A DNA stretch of 35,279 nucleotides, taken from Bacillota bacterium (GTDB taxonomy: Bacteria; Bacillota; Limnochordia; Darwinibacteriales; Darwinibacteriaceae). The translations under genes were made by a program, and so were the position numbers. Of the stretch, positions 27,285-35,090 are shown piece after piece. Under the pieces are notes generated by a model. It was not told where the DNA came from. It saw nothing but the letters and a program-made list of their open reading frames with translations, and searched no databases. How positions within the stretch are numbered: position 1 is the stretch's first letter; every line of letters starts with the position of its first letter. The stretch spans positions 1 to 35,279 of the forward strand of contig DURQ01000064.1 of assembly GCA_012840725.1 (NCBI GenBank). Direction: 5' to 3'.

Positions 27285-28494
27285 TCCACACCCTCCCCTC
27301 TTCCCTGCGGTCGGCCAGGCTGATCAGGCCGATGCCGATCAGAAGGGCCGCTCCAAACGTGTAAACCCACTGGAAACTCGCCAAGCCTGCCAAACCATAG
27401 CCAATCAGCGGCCCCACTGCAGAGCCCAAGTCCTGCCAGGAGCTGTAGCGGCTGATGGCTGCGGAGCCTTGCTGCCGGGCTCCGTCACCGGCAGCCGCAT
27501 CTAGGAAGACGCGCTGGGCGTTCATGCAGACAAAGAACACCGCGAAGGAGATCATCGTGGCCAAGATGTTCTGAGAAAACGCCACGAGCATAAGAGAACC
27601 TCCCTGAAGAAGGGTAGCCACCAAGAAGGGGCGCCTTCGACCCCAGCGGTCGCTCAGCCGCCCGGCCAAGGGCGACACCACGAGGGTACTCAGCCAGTTG
27701 GTGGAACTCGCAAAGCCCGATAGGGTGGCGATACCGATGAAATGGCCCGCCAGAACGGTTCCAGAACCCGCCCTTTCCTGCAGCACTGCGGCCATACTTG
27801 CCATCACAATACCCCAGCCCACAAGGTAAGTGACAAAACCGGCACGGTTGCAGAAGGCCAGGGAAAACGTGTCGCCCAACGGCTCTTCAACCGGCGCCTC
27901 CACTGCGGCCCCGCTCTCAGAGGGAGTATCCGGCCTGCTCTGCGGTCTCCACAGCCCGAATACAAAGGGCAGAGCCGCCAAGGAGAGCAGAGCAGCTGCC
28001 GCCATGGCAGCCGAGTACCCGGCTCTATCGGCCAGGAGGCCACCGCCTACCACCGCTGCCATGCTTCCCAAGCGAGAAACCGACTGCACGATGCCCAAGG
28101 CGAGGCCGAGGCTGGCTGGGTTCGTCCTCAAGGCCAGGAGGTACGCACCGAGACGGAAATGAGAGTAGCACGCTCCCCACATTATGCGGGCAGTGAGGAA
28201 AACTGCCACCCCAAGCGGAAAGGCGTACGCAGCCGTGCAGGCGGCAGTAGCGAGGACCACTGCGGCCATTATGACAGCAATGTCCCACCTAGCGAAAGAC
28301 CTTGCGGCAAGGGAGTTCGTTGCCAGGCGCACCCAGCGGTTCATGCTCAGGATCAGCCCCACCATGAACGTGGAGATTCCCAGAGAACCAGCATAGAGCG
28401 GAAGAATGCTGTACAGCAGTGAATCGCCCAGCAGAGTTAAGGCCGTGATCACGGAAACTGTCACGATGGGTTTGAGTTCAGCTTTTGTCAGCAC
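27274..28494 (-). CDS. MFS transporter, probable efflux pump
   Basis: A 406-residue major facilitator with about twelve hydrophobic helices. The region around VGLILSMNRWVRLATN (about 45-60) corresponds to the loop 2-3 area, and GRLSDRWGRRRPFLVAT is the matching second-half signature (loop 8-9), typical of drug/metabolite exporters. The GTG at 28494 is the only usable start, because an in-frame TGA lies at 28507-28509. It lacks a good ribosome binding site of its own and overlaps the stop of an eight-codon leader ORF. It is the first structural gene of the four-gene operon. The substrate is unknown. Confidence 0.92.
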   Translation of the reverse strand: MLTKAELKPIVTVSVITALTLLGDSLLYSILPLYAGSLGISTFMVGLILSMNRWVRLATNSLAARSFARWDIAVIMAAVVLATAACTAAYAFPLGVAVFLTARIMWGACYSHFRLGAYLLALRTNPASLGLALGIVQSVSRLGSMAAVVGGGLLADRAGYSAAMAAAALLSLAALPFVFGLWRPQSRPDTPSESGAAVEAPVEEPLGDTFSLAFCNRAGFVTYLVGWGIVMASMAAVLQERAGSGTVLAGHFIGIATLSGFASSTNWLSTLVVSPLAGRLSDRWGRRRPFLVATLLQGGSLMLVAFSQNILATMISFAVFFVCMNAQRVFLDAAAGDGARQQGSAAISRYSSWQDLGSAVGPLIGYGLAGLASFQWVYTFGAALLIGIGLISLADRREEGRVWSAA

Positions 28495-28530
28495 AGTGAT
28501 TCCCGCTCAAACATCCAAGATCACCCTCCT
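28488..28530 (-). promoter_or_regulatory. Leader mini-ORF with strong ribosome binding site before the MFS gene
   Basis: On the minus strand AGGAGG (28525-28530) precedes an ATG (28512-28514) that opens an eight-codon frame encoding MFERESLC, ending in TGA (28488-28490). The GTG start of the MFS gene lies inside the last two codons of this frame. This layout is that of a translational coupling or attenuation leader, as known for several antibiotic-resistance genes. Alternatively, an indel may have separated a natural MFS start from its frame. Confidence 0.5.
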
Positions 28531-28623
28531 CGGGTTATTCCGCACACCCCGGCCCTTTGCCTGCCTGAACGAAGCTCTGAAACAACATATTCGTTCCCAC
28601 AGCGTCCTAGATGGCGGCGCGAG

Positions 28624-30225
28624 TTAGAGCTTGGCGGTGGGCATGGGGACCGGTGCTACCTGAAGGTCGATCAAGACTGGCCGAGTTGCGTGCTTCTCCC
28701 TTTCTAGAACGTCGGGAAGTTCTGCTGGGCTGATGCGGTGCCCGATCCCTCCACATGCTCGCGCCACCTCGTCAAAACGGATATCCCGCAAAAACACGCC
28801 GACCGGCTGGATGCCAGCGGAGGCTGCGGCGTTGGCTTCCATGGCGTAGGATCTGTTGTTCATCAACAAGAAGATGATGGGCAGCTGCATCTCCACGGCT
28901 GAAGAAAACTCACCCATGAGCATGGAGAACCCACCGTCGCCCACAATGGCTATCACGTGGGCCTTTGGATCGGCCAGTTTGGCAGCTATGCTCGCCCCAA
29001 GCGAAAAACCCATGCCCCGCCAGCGTCCCGAGACAAGCACCCGCTGGCCGCGGCCCTGGAAGAAGCGGCTGAACCAGAGTACGTGCTCACCCACATCCAA
29101 GCAGATCACAGCGTTTTCCTCGGCATGTTCTGCAAGGGTTCGAACGGCTCTGCTCGGATGATCAGAGGACGCTTCGGCCAGCTCCTGTTCCAGCCGGCGT
29201 TGCCAAGCAGAGGCCTCGTCCTGCACATGCCTGGTCCAGGAACCGTCGGTTCCGATTTCCTCCATACCTGTCAGAAGGTAAGCAAGCACAGTCCTGACAT
29301 CGCCAACCAGACCAAAATCGGCAGGTATACCCCTGCTGATATTGCCCGGGCAGGTGTCGACAGACAGCACTTTCTTATCGTCAGAGGTCAGCGAGGATGG
29401 CCAGTAGGTGGCTCCCAGTCTTACCAGGCAGTCGCACTCGCGGAGAAGCTCTGCCGCAGCTTCTGAACCCCCTTCGCCCAGCCCGCGTACCACCAGAGGA
29501 TGATCGGGCATGATGCCGACCATGGGAAGAGTATAGACTACTCCTGCCCCCAGTTTGTCGGCCAAGGTCAATACCTCAGTCACAGCCCGGCTTGCCCCCC
29601 TGCCGGCGAGGATCATGGGTCTGCGGGCGTTTCTGAGCCACTCGACTGCTTGGGAAATAACGGTCTGCTCTGCTCGAGGCTTCTGTGTCAGAAATGGTTC
29701 GTTTTTCACGGGCGCTGGGTCAGTAGGCTGCTGCCAGAAGTCTTTGGGAACGCTCAGGTGGACTGGTCCGCCTTGAGATACTGCCGTTCGCAGCAGCTGT
29801 GCGGCTGCGGCGGTGAGACTCTGCGGGCTGCCGAGGTTTTCCGACCGGATGGTCACGGAACGGAGCAGCAGCTGCTGGTTGATATACTGCTTGTGGTCTG
29901 TCCCGAGGTAGAGGGACTCCACCTGGCCTGTCACGGCGAACACAGGAGCTCCATCGTTCAGAGCATCGGCCAGCCCGTTAACGAGCCTCCCGGTTCCCGG
30001 ACCCCCATCGGCTGCAACAACGCCCAACTCTCCTGTGAGCTTCGCGTAGGCTGATGCGGCATAGGCCGCACTTTCCTCGTTCCTCATCTGGATGAATCTC
30101 ACCGGATGCTGGCTCAGGCAGCTGAGGAAGTGGAGGATCGTGTCACCGGCTGTTCCAAAGACGAACTTGACACCCCAACCGCTCAGGAGATCCGCCAGCC
30201 CTTGAGCAACGGTTTTCTGTTCCAC
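28624..30225 (-). CDS. Thiamine-diphosphate enzyme, pyruvate oxidase/acetolactate synthase-like
   Basis: A 533-residue three-domain TPP enzyme. The N-terminal domain has FGTAGDTILHFL and the cofactor-activating Glu50 in QMRNEESAAYAASAYAK; the middle domain has PMILAGRGA; the C-terminal domain has the TPP/Mg motif starting VGDGGFSMLMGEFSSA and ending LLMNN. This pattern fits pyruvate oxidase, acetolactate synthase, oxalyl-CoA decarboxylase and related enzymes; the substrate cannot be decided by eye. No small regulatory subunit or branched-chain biosynthesis gene is adjacent, which argues against a biosynthetic role. The GTG at 30225 follows GGGGGAG; the longer reading to 30324 crosses the promoter region. 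Confidence 0.9.
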   Translation of the reverse strand: MEQKTVAQGLADLLSGWGVKFVFGTAGDTILHFLSCLSQHPVRFIQMRNEESAAYAASAYAKLTGELGVVAADGGPGTGRLVNGLADALNDGAPVFAVTGQVESLYLGTDHKQYINQQLLLRSVTIRSENLGSPQSLTAAAAQLLRTAVSQGGPVHLSVPKDFWQQPTDPAPVKNEPFLTQKPRAEQTVISQAVEWLRNARRPMILAGRGASRAVTEVLTLADKLGAGVVYTLPMVGIMPDHPLVVRGLGEGGSEAAAELLRECDCLVRLGATYWPSSLTSDDKKVLSVDTCPGNISRGIPADFGLVGDVRTVLAYLLTGMEEIGTDGSWTRHVQDEASAWQRRLEQELAEASSDHPSRAVRTLAEHAEENAVICLDVGEHVLWFSRFFQGRGQRVLVSGRWRGMGFSLGASIAAKLADPKAHVIAIVGDGGFSMLMGEFSSAVEMQLPIIFLLMNNRSYAMEANAAASAGIQPVGVFLRDIRFDEVARACGGIGHRISPAELPDVLEREKHATRPVLIDLQVAPVPMPTAKL

Positions 30226-30306
30226 CCTTTCTCCCCCTCTTTTTGCCTTAAGGATTCCCTCCCCTGCTCTTTTTACCATTGGTTGGGTGAATTTGGGAGT
30301 AACGTC

Positions 30307-30346
30307 TTGCAGTCGCGATATCATTGTGATACTATTAAAGTATCAA
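30307..30346. promoter_or_regulatory. Divergent promoters sharing a perfect palindrome
   Basis: Plus strand: TTGCAG (30307-30312) and TACTAT (30330-30335), 17 bases apart, for the SPFH gene. Minus strand: TTGATA (30341-30346) and a weaker TGATAT (30318-30323), 17 apart, for the TPP enzyme. A perfect inverted repeat, TGATACT-ATTAA-AGTATCA (30327-30345), lies over both, so one bound protein could block both directions. Confidence 0.6.
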
Positions 30347-30367
30347 AACGAGACGCGAGGTGATCGT

Positions 30368-31393
30368 ATGCAGGAAAAGACCCTTAAGGCCAGGCCTGGT
30401 ATGCCCATGTTGATCTTGTTTATCTTTCTCTATCTTGCTGCCATTGCCCTGATCACCATCGGGGGAATAATGCTGGACAGAGGAGTGACGGCCCTCGGGG
30501 GAGTTCTGCTGGCAGCGGGCATCGTGTGGGTGGTTTTTGGCTTCATCCCCTTCATGGGACTGAAAATCATCAAGCCGCAGGAGGCTCTCGTGCTGACCCT
30601 TTTCGGGCAGTATACGGGTACCCTGCGCGAACCTGGCTTCTATTTCGTCCATCCGTTTTCCGTGGCAGTAAACCCGGCAGCGGGGACTCGGCTTGGGCAG
30701 AGCGGAGATGTGGACAGCGACGGGAAGTCCAGCGCAAACGCCTCGGCTGCCAATCAAGCCGCGCTGGAAAACAGGTTCACGAAGAAGATTTCGCTTAAGA
30801 TCATGACCCTGAACAACGCCAAGCAGAAGGTGAACGATGTACTTGGTAATCCTGTGGAAATCGGGGTGGCTGTTGTGTGGAGAGTCGTAGACACAGCCAA
30901 GGCCGTTTTCAACGTGGACAATTTCAAGGAGTACCTCTCCCTGCAGTGCGACAGCGCTGTGCGGGACATCGTCAGGATCTACCCCTATGACGTCGCTCCC
31001 GGCATTGACACCACCGGTGACGGGCAGCCAGACGAAGGAAGCCTGCGCGGCTCAAGCACCATCGTCGCCGAACGCATCCGAAATCTCCTTCAGGAACGGG
31101 TGAGCAATGCGGGCTTGGAGATAGTGGATACCCGCATCACCTACCTTGCCTATGCCCCTGAGATCGCCGCAGTGATGCTTCAGAGGCAGCAGGCCACAGC
31201 CATCGTCGATGCCAGGAAGATGATCGTAGACGGCGCCGTCAGTATTGTGGAGATGGCCCTGGAGAAGCTCAGTGAAAACGAGGTCATTGAACTTGATGAA
31301 GAACGCAAGGCCGCCATGGTCTCGAACCTGCTGGTTGTCCTCTGCGGAAATCGGGATGTCTCGCCTGTGGTAAACAGCGGCAGCCTTTACTGA
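30368..31393 (+). CDS. SPFH/band 7 domain membrane protein
   Basis: A 341-residue member of the stomatin/prohibitin/flotillin superfamily. Two N-terminal hydrophobic segments (about 14-33 and 43-63) anchor it. The SPFH domain begins at [20 protein letters not shown] and includes [11 protein letters not shown], and the C-terminal part is a long helix with [20 protein letters not shown]. Such proteins scaffold membrane microdomains or protect membrane proteases. Two loops carry Asp-rich, calcium-loop-like sequences (DVDSDG at 114-119 and [10 protein letters not shown] at 214-223). The ATG at 30368 follows GAGGTGATC. A two-base gap leads to the ribbon-helix-helix gene. Confidence 0.92.
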   Translation: MQEKTLKARPGMPMLILFIFLYLAAIALITIGGIMLDRGVTALGGVLLAAGIVWVVFGFIPFMGLKIIKPQEALVLTLFGQYTGTLREPGFYFVHPFSVAVNPAAGTRLGQSGDVDSDGKSSANASAANQAALENRFTKKISLKIMTLNNAKQKVNDVLGNPVEIGVAVVWRVVDTAKAVFNVDNFKEYLSLQCDSAVRDIVRIYPYDVAPGIDTTGDGQPDEGSLRGSSTIVAERIRNLLQERVSNAGLEIVDTRITYLAYAPEIAAVMLQRQQATAIVDARKMIVDGAVSIVEMALEKLSENEVIELDEERKAAMVSNLLVVLCGNRDVSPVVNSGSLY

Positions 31394-31395
31394 AC

Positions 31396-31617
31396 ATGGG
31401 CGACAAGAAAAAGCAGATCCCCCTGCGCCTCTCCACGAAGCTGTACGAAGAGCTTGCAGCTTGGGCGGCTGAGGATTTCAGGTCGATCAACGGGCAGATC
31501 GAGTATCTGCTCACCCAATGTGTTCGGCAGAGGAAGAAGACCGGCAGGTGTGTTCCCGACGACCTGGGTACCGTGCAGACGCACGAGAACAACGAGCCAC
31601 TGGCGGATCAAGACTGA
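31396..31617 (+). CDS. Ribbon-helix-helix (Arc-like) small protein
   Basis: A 73-residue protein with a ribbon-helix-helix layout: basic start GDKKK, strand QIPLRLS (about 7-13), helix [14 protein letters not shown], then [19 protein letters not shown], as in Arc-like DNA-binding proteins. It starts two bases after the SPFH stop and must be co-translated with it. As I recall, the same SPFH plus Arc-like pairing occurs in other Bacillota. It may bind the palindrome on the shared promoter, which is an inference. No toxin gene is adjacent. Confidence 0.85.
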   Translation: MGDKKKQIPLRLSTKLYEELAAWAAEDFRSINGQIEYLLTQCVRQRKKTGRCVPDDLGTVQTHENNEPLADQD

Positions 31618-31621
31618 TCTC

Positions 31622-31656
31622 AAACACCCTGCCCAAACCAAGGCAGGGTGTTTCGC
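31622..31656 (+). terminator. Terminator-like hairpin after the SPFH-RHH operon
   Basis: AAACACCCTGCC (31622-31633) pairs perfectly with GGCAGGGTGTTT (31642-31653) across eight bases, a twelve-base stem. It starts five bases after the RHH stop codon. The T run after the stem is short, so termination may be partial. Confidence 0.75.
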
Positions 31657-31752
31657 TATGTTGAGGAAGAGGTCGTCAGACTCTATCCCTTTCCCGGCGG
31701 CTCTTCTTTCGCCAGAGCAAACTTGATCGGGCGTAGGCGATTGACTCAAAGA

Positions 31753-31866
31753 GGACAAGGGTCCCGCTGTGCCTTTGACTTGTGACCCAAGCAAATAGGC
31801 GAGAACAAGGTTTGGGCTCCCAGCCAGCACCTGCTCAAGCTGCCCTTCCAGCTCGGTTTTCTACAT
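31753..31866 (-). pseudogene. Relic of an MNT-type nucleotidyltransferase
   Basis: On the minus strand AGGAG precedes an ATG (31864-31866) followed at once by TAG. Reading on in the same frame gives KTELEGQLEQVLAG, then LVLAYLLGSQVKGTAGPLS. This matches the start of minimal nucleotidyltransferases (MntA type), where the Gly-Ser pair is followed about ten residues later by Ser-Asp-x-Asp. Here the Asp-x-Asp is replaced by SLS and similarity stops, so the catalytic residues and the rest are lost. A nonsense codon at position two and an internal deletion or shift fit a decayed gene. A frame to 31387 stays open but is not family-like. No HEPN partner was found. Confidence 0.5.
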
Positions 31867-31963
31867 ACAACCCGCTCCTATCAGCGACGATATGCCTTCA
31901 TCTTTTGGGCAGCTGTCGTGCCGCCGTGTTTCTCCGTGGATAGGCCAGCAACGGCGTTACCGA

Positions 31964-32872
31964 TCAGTCCTCAAGCTCTGGTGATCCACCCAAGACCTCC
32001 TTGATGAACTTCTGCACCTCTCCCCAGGCTTCGTTGGCCTCCTCAAGTTCAGGGAAGAGCATCTGGAAGACATGGAACATACCTGGATAGGTCGTCTGTT
32101 TGACAGGCACGCCAGCCTTCTCAGCTTTCTCAGCCACCGTCAGAGTATGTCCGAGCAGAAGCTCATCTCCGCCAACCTGCATGAGCATGGGAGGAAACCC
32201 GCTGTACTCCCCATAGATTGGAGAGATGTATGGGTCGTCTGGCGAGTTTTCGCCCACATAGGGCGGAACCCAGCGCCTGTAGACTAGGTTCGTCCAAGCG
32301 GACATGGTGATCAGCGCTGCTGGCAGGGGCAGGCCGTTGTCTCTCAGGTAAAGCACTGTGGCCAAAGCCAAGCCTCCACCCGCAGAGTCACCAGCAATGA
32401 TGATGTCCTCCGGCAAGAAGCCCGTTTCCAAAAGCCAGCAGTATGCCCTAACCGCGTCGTTCAGTGCGGCCGGGAAAGGGCACTCTGGAGCCACACGGTA
32501 ATCGACGGTTGCGACCGCCGCACCGCTCAGCCTGGCATACTGCACCGCTGCCCGGCGGTACGTGATCCCGTTTTCCTGCAGGGACCGGGTGTAGGCTCCT
32601 CCGTGCAGCTGCAGAATCACCCGTTTTGGTTCTATGCCTTTCAGCTGCACCCACTCTACAGCCAAACCATCCACATCGCATGTTTCCAAGGAATATTCTC
32701 CCGGAAGGCTCCAGTTAGCGTTGAGCTCATTTAAGAGGCGGACGTTGCCGCTTGTTCCGATCCCGAGACTCTGCGCCCGGGCTGTCCCACAGGCCGCGCC
32801 GAAGAACCCCCCGACCATCAGAAGTGCCGCTGCTGCCAGCAGAACGCCGTCCTTAACTCCCACTTCTTGCAT
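31964..32872 (-). CDS. Alpha/beta hydrolase, HSL-family esterase, exported or membrane-anchored
   Basis: A 302-residue carboxylesterase of the hormone-sensitive-lipase group. An N-terminal hydrophobic segment (about 10-28, LLAAAALLMVGGFFGAAC) looks like a signal peptide or anchor; the cysteine at 28 is a weak lipobox candidate. The oxyanion-hole motif HGGAY (90-94), the nucleophile Ser163 in GDSAGGG, Asp236 in GGDELL and His267 in GMFHVF complete the active site. The ATG follows GGGAGGGGG. It lies 31 bases after the methyltransferase gene on the same strand. The substrate is unknown, with short acyl esters typical. Confidence 0.93.
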   Translation of the reverse strand: MQEVGVKDGVLLAAAALLMVGGFFGAACGTARAQSLGIGTSGNVRLLNELNANWSLPGEYSLETCDVDGLAVEWVQLKGIEPKRVILQLHGGAYTRSLQENGITYRRAAVQYARLSGAAVATVDYRVAPECPFPAALNDAVRAYCWLLETGFLPEDIIIAGDSAGGGLALATVLYLRDNGLPLPAALITMSAWTNLVYRRWVPPYVGENSPDDPYISPIYGEYSGFPPMLMQVGGDELLLGHTLTVAEKAEKAGVPVKQTTYPGMFHVFQMLFPELEEANEAWGEVQKFIKEVLGGSPELED

Positions 32873-32903
32873 CCCCCTCCCGCTCTCGACAGCTGAAGTT
32901 CAG

Positions 32904-33653
32904 CTACTTCTCCGCCACAACGAGCATCTCAAAGTGTTCTGGAGTGAGGGGTTCCTCTCTGGAAAACGCCCCCAGCGTAGCGCCAAAGATCTCGACCTTC
33001 TTGTAGCCCAGTGTCTTCAGGAGCCAGGTGATCTCGACAGGCAGGTAATACCTTTCGCTGATCACAATTTCGTGCTCTTTGCCGTCATCGTCGGTGAAGT
33101 TGAGCACATCGCGACTCCTCATGGTCATGATATCGAACTCGTCTTGTTGGTGGTTTTCGGTACCTGCACACTCGTCCTTGGGATGTGCCCTAAACAAACG
33201 GTAAAGGCCGCTGAGTGTGGTGAAGATGAACTTGGCGGGGTGCCTCAACGCCCTTGTAACACTTCTCAAAATCTCGAAGTTCATCTCGTCGGTTTCCATC
33301 AGAGGGAAGGCACCTTCACAGATCATGATCGCCGCATCGAACTCGTTCTCAAAAGGAAGGTTTCGGGCGTCGCACTGCACAAACTGGATCTCGAGTCCTT
33401 CCGCGGCCGCCTTTTTTCTCGCTCTTCGCAGCTGGGCTTCGGACAGGTCAATTCCCACCACGGAGTATCCCCTCTTGGTAAGCTCAATGGCGTGCCTGCC
33501 CGTCCCGCAGCCGACGTCGATTATCTTGAGGGACTTGTCAAAGCCTAACTCCCTCTCGATGAAGTCGCATTCGCCCTGCGTCCCCTGGACGAACGGCTCC
33601 CGGTCGTACTTCTCGCCGCTGTTCTCATACAGTTTTTCGTACCACTGTTTCAT
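32904..33653 (-). CDS. Class I SAM-dependent methyltransferase, substrate unknown
   Basis: A 249-residue methyltransferase. Motif I IIDVGCGTGRHAIEL (44-58), an acidic motif in VVGIDLSEAQLRRARKKA, and motif-II-like FVQCDARNLPF are visible. The end of the protein has TWLLKTLGYKKVEIFGA, as in small-molecule methyltransferases. The ATG at 33653 follows AAGGGAGG; the longer reading to 33698 is not supported. The gene precedes the esterase and is divergent from rsgA. Confidence 0.92.
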   Translation of the reverse strand: MKQWYEKLYENSGEKYDREPFVQGTQGECDFIERELGFDKSLKIIDVGCGTGRHAIELTKRGYSVVGIDLSEAQLRRARKKAAAEGLEIQFVQCDARNLPFENEFDAAIMICEGAFPLMETDEMNFEILRSVTRALRHPAKFIFTTLSGLYRLFRAHPKDECAGTENHQQDEFDIMTMRSRDVLNFTDDDGKEHEIVISERYYLPVEITWLLKTLGYKKVEIFGATLGAFSREEPLTPEHFEMLVVAEK

Positions 33654-33801
33654 CCTTGATCCTCCCTTTGGATCAACTAGATCCGCCCCGAGATGCAAAG
33701 GCGAAACCGATGTCGGGTTCTCTTCTCAATCCTAGCACAGAAACCTTTTCGCAGGCAGACCTTGCCATTTCCCAGCAGCCCAAAGAGCTCCGCTCTTCCT
33801 T

Positions 33802-33830
33802 TTGACAACATCTTCACAGGATGGTAGACT
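33802..33830 (+). promoter_or_regulatory. Promoter of rsgA
   Basis: A consensus -35 TTGACA (33802-33807) and TAGACT (33825-33830) are separated by 17 bases, giving a leader of about 115 bases before the rsgA ATG. A seven-base-pair hairpin, AACAGGC/GCCTGTT (33902-33921), lies in this leader. Confidence 0.75.
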
Positions 33831-33952
33831 TTGAGCAGAAAGAAAGAGGTGTGTGGATGTCCGAAATCGGCTGAGGCCAAAAGTTGTGCGATCGAAGCAG
33901 GAACAGGCTTCTGTGCCTGTTTGTTTGCTGTGCTCAAGTTTCGGAGAAAGGA

Positions 33953-35035
33953 ATGAAACCATTGCTCATCAACCTGCAAGAATACGGCCTTAGCGAACAC
34001 TTTGCCAAAGAAGCAGCGCTGCATGATGGCCTGTTTCCAGCCCGGGTTTCGGAACAGCACCGCGACCTGTACCGAGTGATCTGTTCCGGAGGTGAACTAT
34101 CTGCGCGGGTTGCGGGTCGATTGGCCCGTGGTGCGGATGATCCCACCTGTTTTCCAGCTGTGGGCGACTGGGTGATGATCGACCGTCAGGATTCCGATTC
34201 TGGTGATGCCATCATCCACCACATCCTGCCGCGCAGAAGCGTGCTGGTCCGTCAATCCGCGGGAAAGACCCCTTTTGGCCAGGTCATCGCCGCCAACATC
34301 GACACGATCTTCATCTGCATGTCCCTCAACGAAGACTTCAACCTCCGCCGCGTGGAACGATACCTGGCAATCACTTGGGACAGCATGGCTGTTCCGGTGA
34401 TCCTCCTGACCAAGTCCGATCTCTGCCGTGATCTTGATGAAAAGCTGAGCGAACTCTCGGAGGTCAGTGCCGGGGTGGATGTCCTCATCTGTTCTGCCGC
34501 TCAGGACATAGGATTCGGCCAGATCAGGTCTCAGATCAAGCCGGGTCACACGGTCGCCTTCATCGGTTCCTCCGGTGTCGGAAAGTCCACGATTGTCAAC
34601 AGGCTCTTTGGGCGGGAAGTCCTTGCCACGCAGGCGATCCGGGAAGACGATGGCAAAGGCCGTCACACCACCACCTACCGCCAGCTGCTGCTCCTTCCTG
34701 GCGGCGGTATCGTCATCGACACGCCTGGCATGCGGGAGCTGCAGATCTACACAGCCAACCTGTCCATGGCTTTCGAAGACATTGAGGAACTGGCCGCCCA
34801 GTGCCGTTTCAGCGACTGTTCCCACAGGTCAGAACCTGGCTGCGCCGTACGCGCGGCCATCGCCGAGGGAAGGCTGTCTGCAGAACGTCTCGAGAGCTTT
34901 TCAAAGCTGCAGCGTGAAGCAGGGTACGCCGGGCTGAACTCCCGTCAGCGGGAACAAGAGAAACTGAACAAGATGTTCGGCGGGAAAAGCGCCGTCAAAC
35001 AACTGAGGAAGCAAGTGAAGTCTCGAAACCGCTAG
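33953..35035 (+). CDS. rsgA: Ribosome small-subunit-dependent GTPase RsgA
   Basis: Circularly permuted GTPase that assists late maturation of the 30S subunit, 360 residues. An N-terminal OB-fold (about 30-110) precedes the GTPase motifs in permuted order: G4 TKSD (153-156), G1 GSSGVGKST (205-213), G2 GKGRHTTT (234-241) and G3 DTPG (256-259). A C-terminal zinc region, CRFSDCSHRSEPGC, is followed by a basic tail. The ATG at 33953 follows GGAG; the in-frame extension to 33884 covers the leader hairpin. The gene is monocistronic, with its own promoter and terminator. It lies apart from the prkC/rpe context common in Bacillota. Confidence 0.97.
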   Translation: MKPLLINLQEYGLSEHFAKEAALHDGLFPARVSEQHRDLYRVICSGGELSARVAGRLARGADDPTCFPAVGDWVMIDRQDSDSGDAIIHHILPRRSVLVRQSAGKTPFGQVIAANIDTIFICMSLNEDFNLRRVERYLAITWDSMAVPVILLTKSDLCRDLDEKLSELSEVSAGVDVLICSAAQDIGFGQIRSQIKPGHTVAFIGSSGVGKSTIVNRLFGREVLATQAIREDDGKGRHTTTYRQLLLLPGGGIVIDTPGMRELQIYTANLSMAFEDIEELAAQCRFSDCSHRSEPGCAVRAAIAEGRLSAERLESFSKLQREAGYAGLNSRQREQEKLNKMFGGKSAVKQLRKQVKSRNR

Positions 35036-35055
35036 TTCAAGGCCGTTCTAGAATG

Positions 35056-35090
35056 CGAGGGGAAGCTTTTCCGCTTCCCCTCGTTCGTTT
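35056..35090 (+). terminator. Rho-independent terminator of rsgA
   Basis: CGAGGGGAAGC (35056-35066) pairs with GCTTCCCCTCG (35073-35083) across six bases, followed by TTCGTTT. It begins 20 bases after the rsgA stop. Confidence 0.88.

Larger units (their letters stand above)
31618..31963. other. Intergenic region between the RHH and esterase genes
   Basis: 346 bases without an intact gene, between convergent neighbours. It holds a terminator hairpin (31622-31656) and, on the minus strand, the relic of a nucleotidyltransferase gene (31753-31866). I see nothing recognisable in 31657-31752 or 31867-31963. Confidence 0.7.

Noticed and set aside
31387-31830. Minus-strand open frame of 147 codons
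   Set aside because: Only its first 26 codons or so are family-like (the nucleotidyltransferase relic); the rest crosses the terminator and the RHH gene.
33902-33921. Hairpin AACAGGC/GCCTGTT in the rsgA leader as a terminator or riboswitch
   Set aside because: Short stem, no proper T run and no recognised riboswitch motif; mentioned only under the rsgA promoter.
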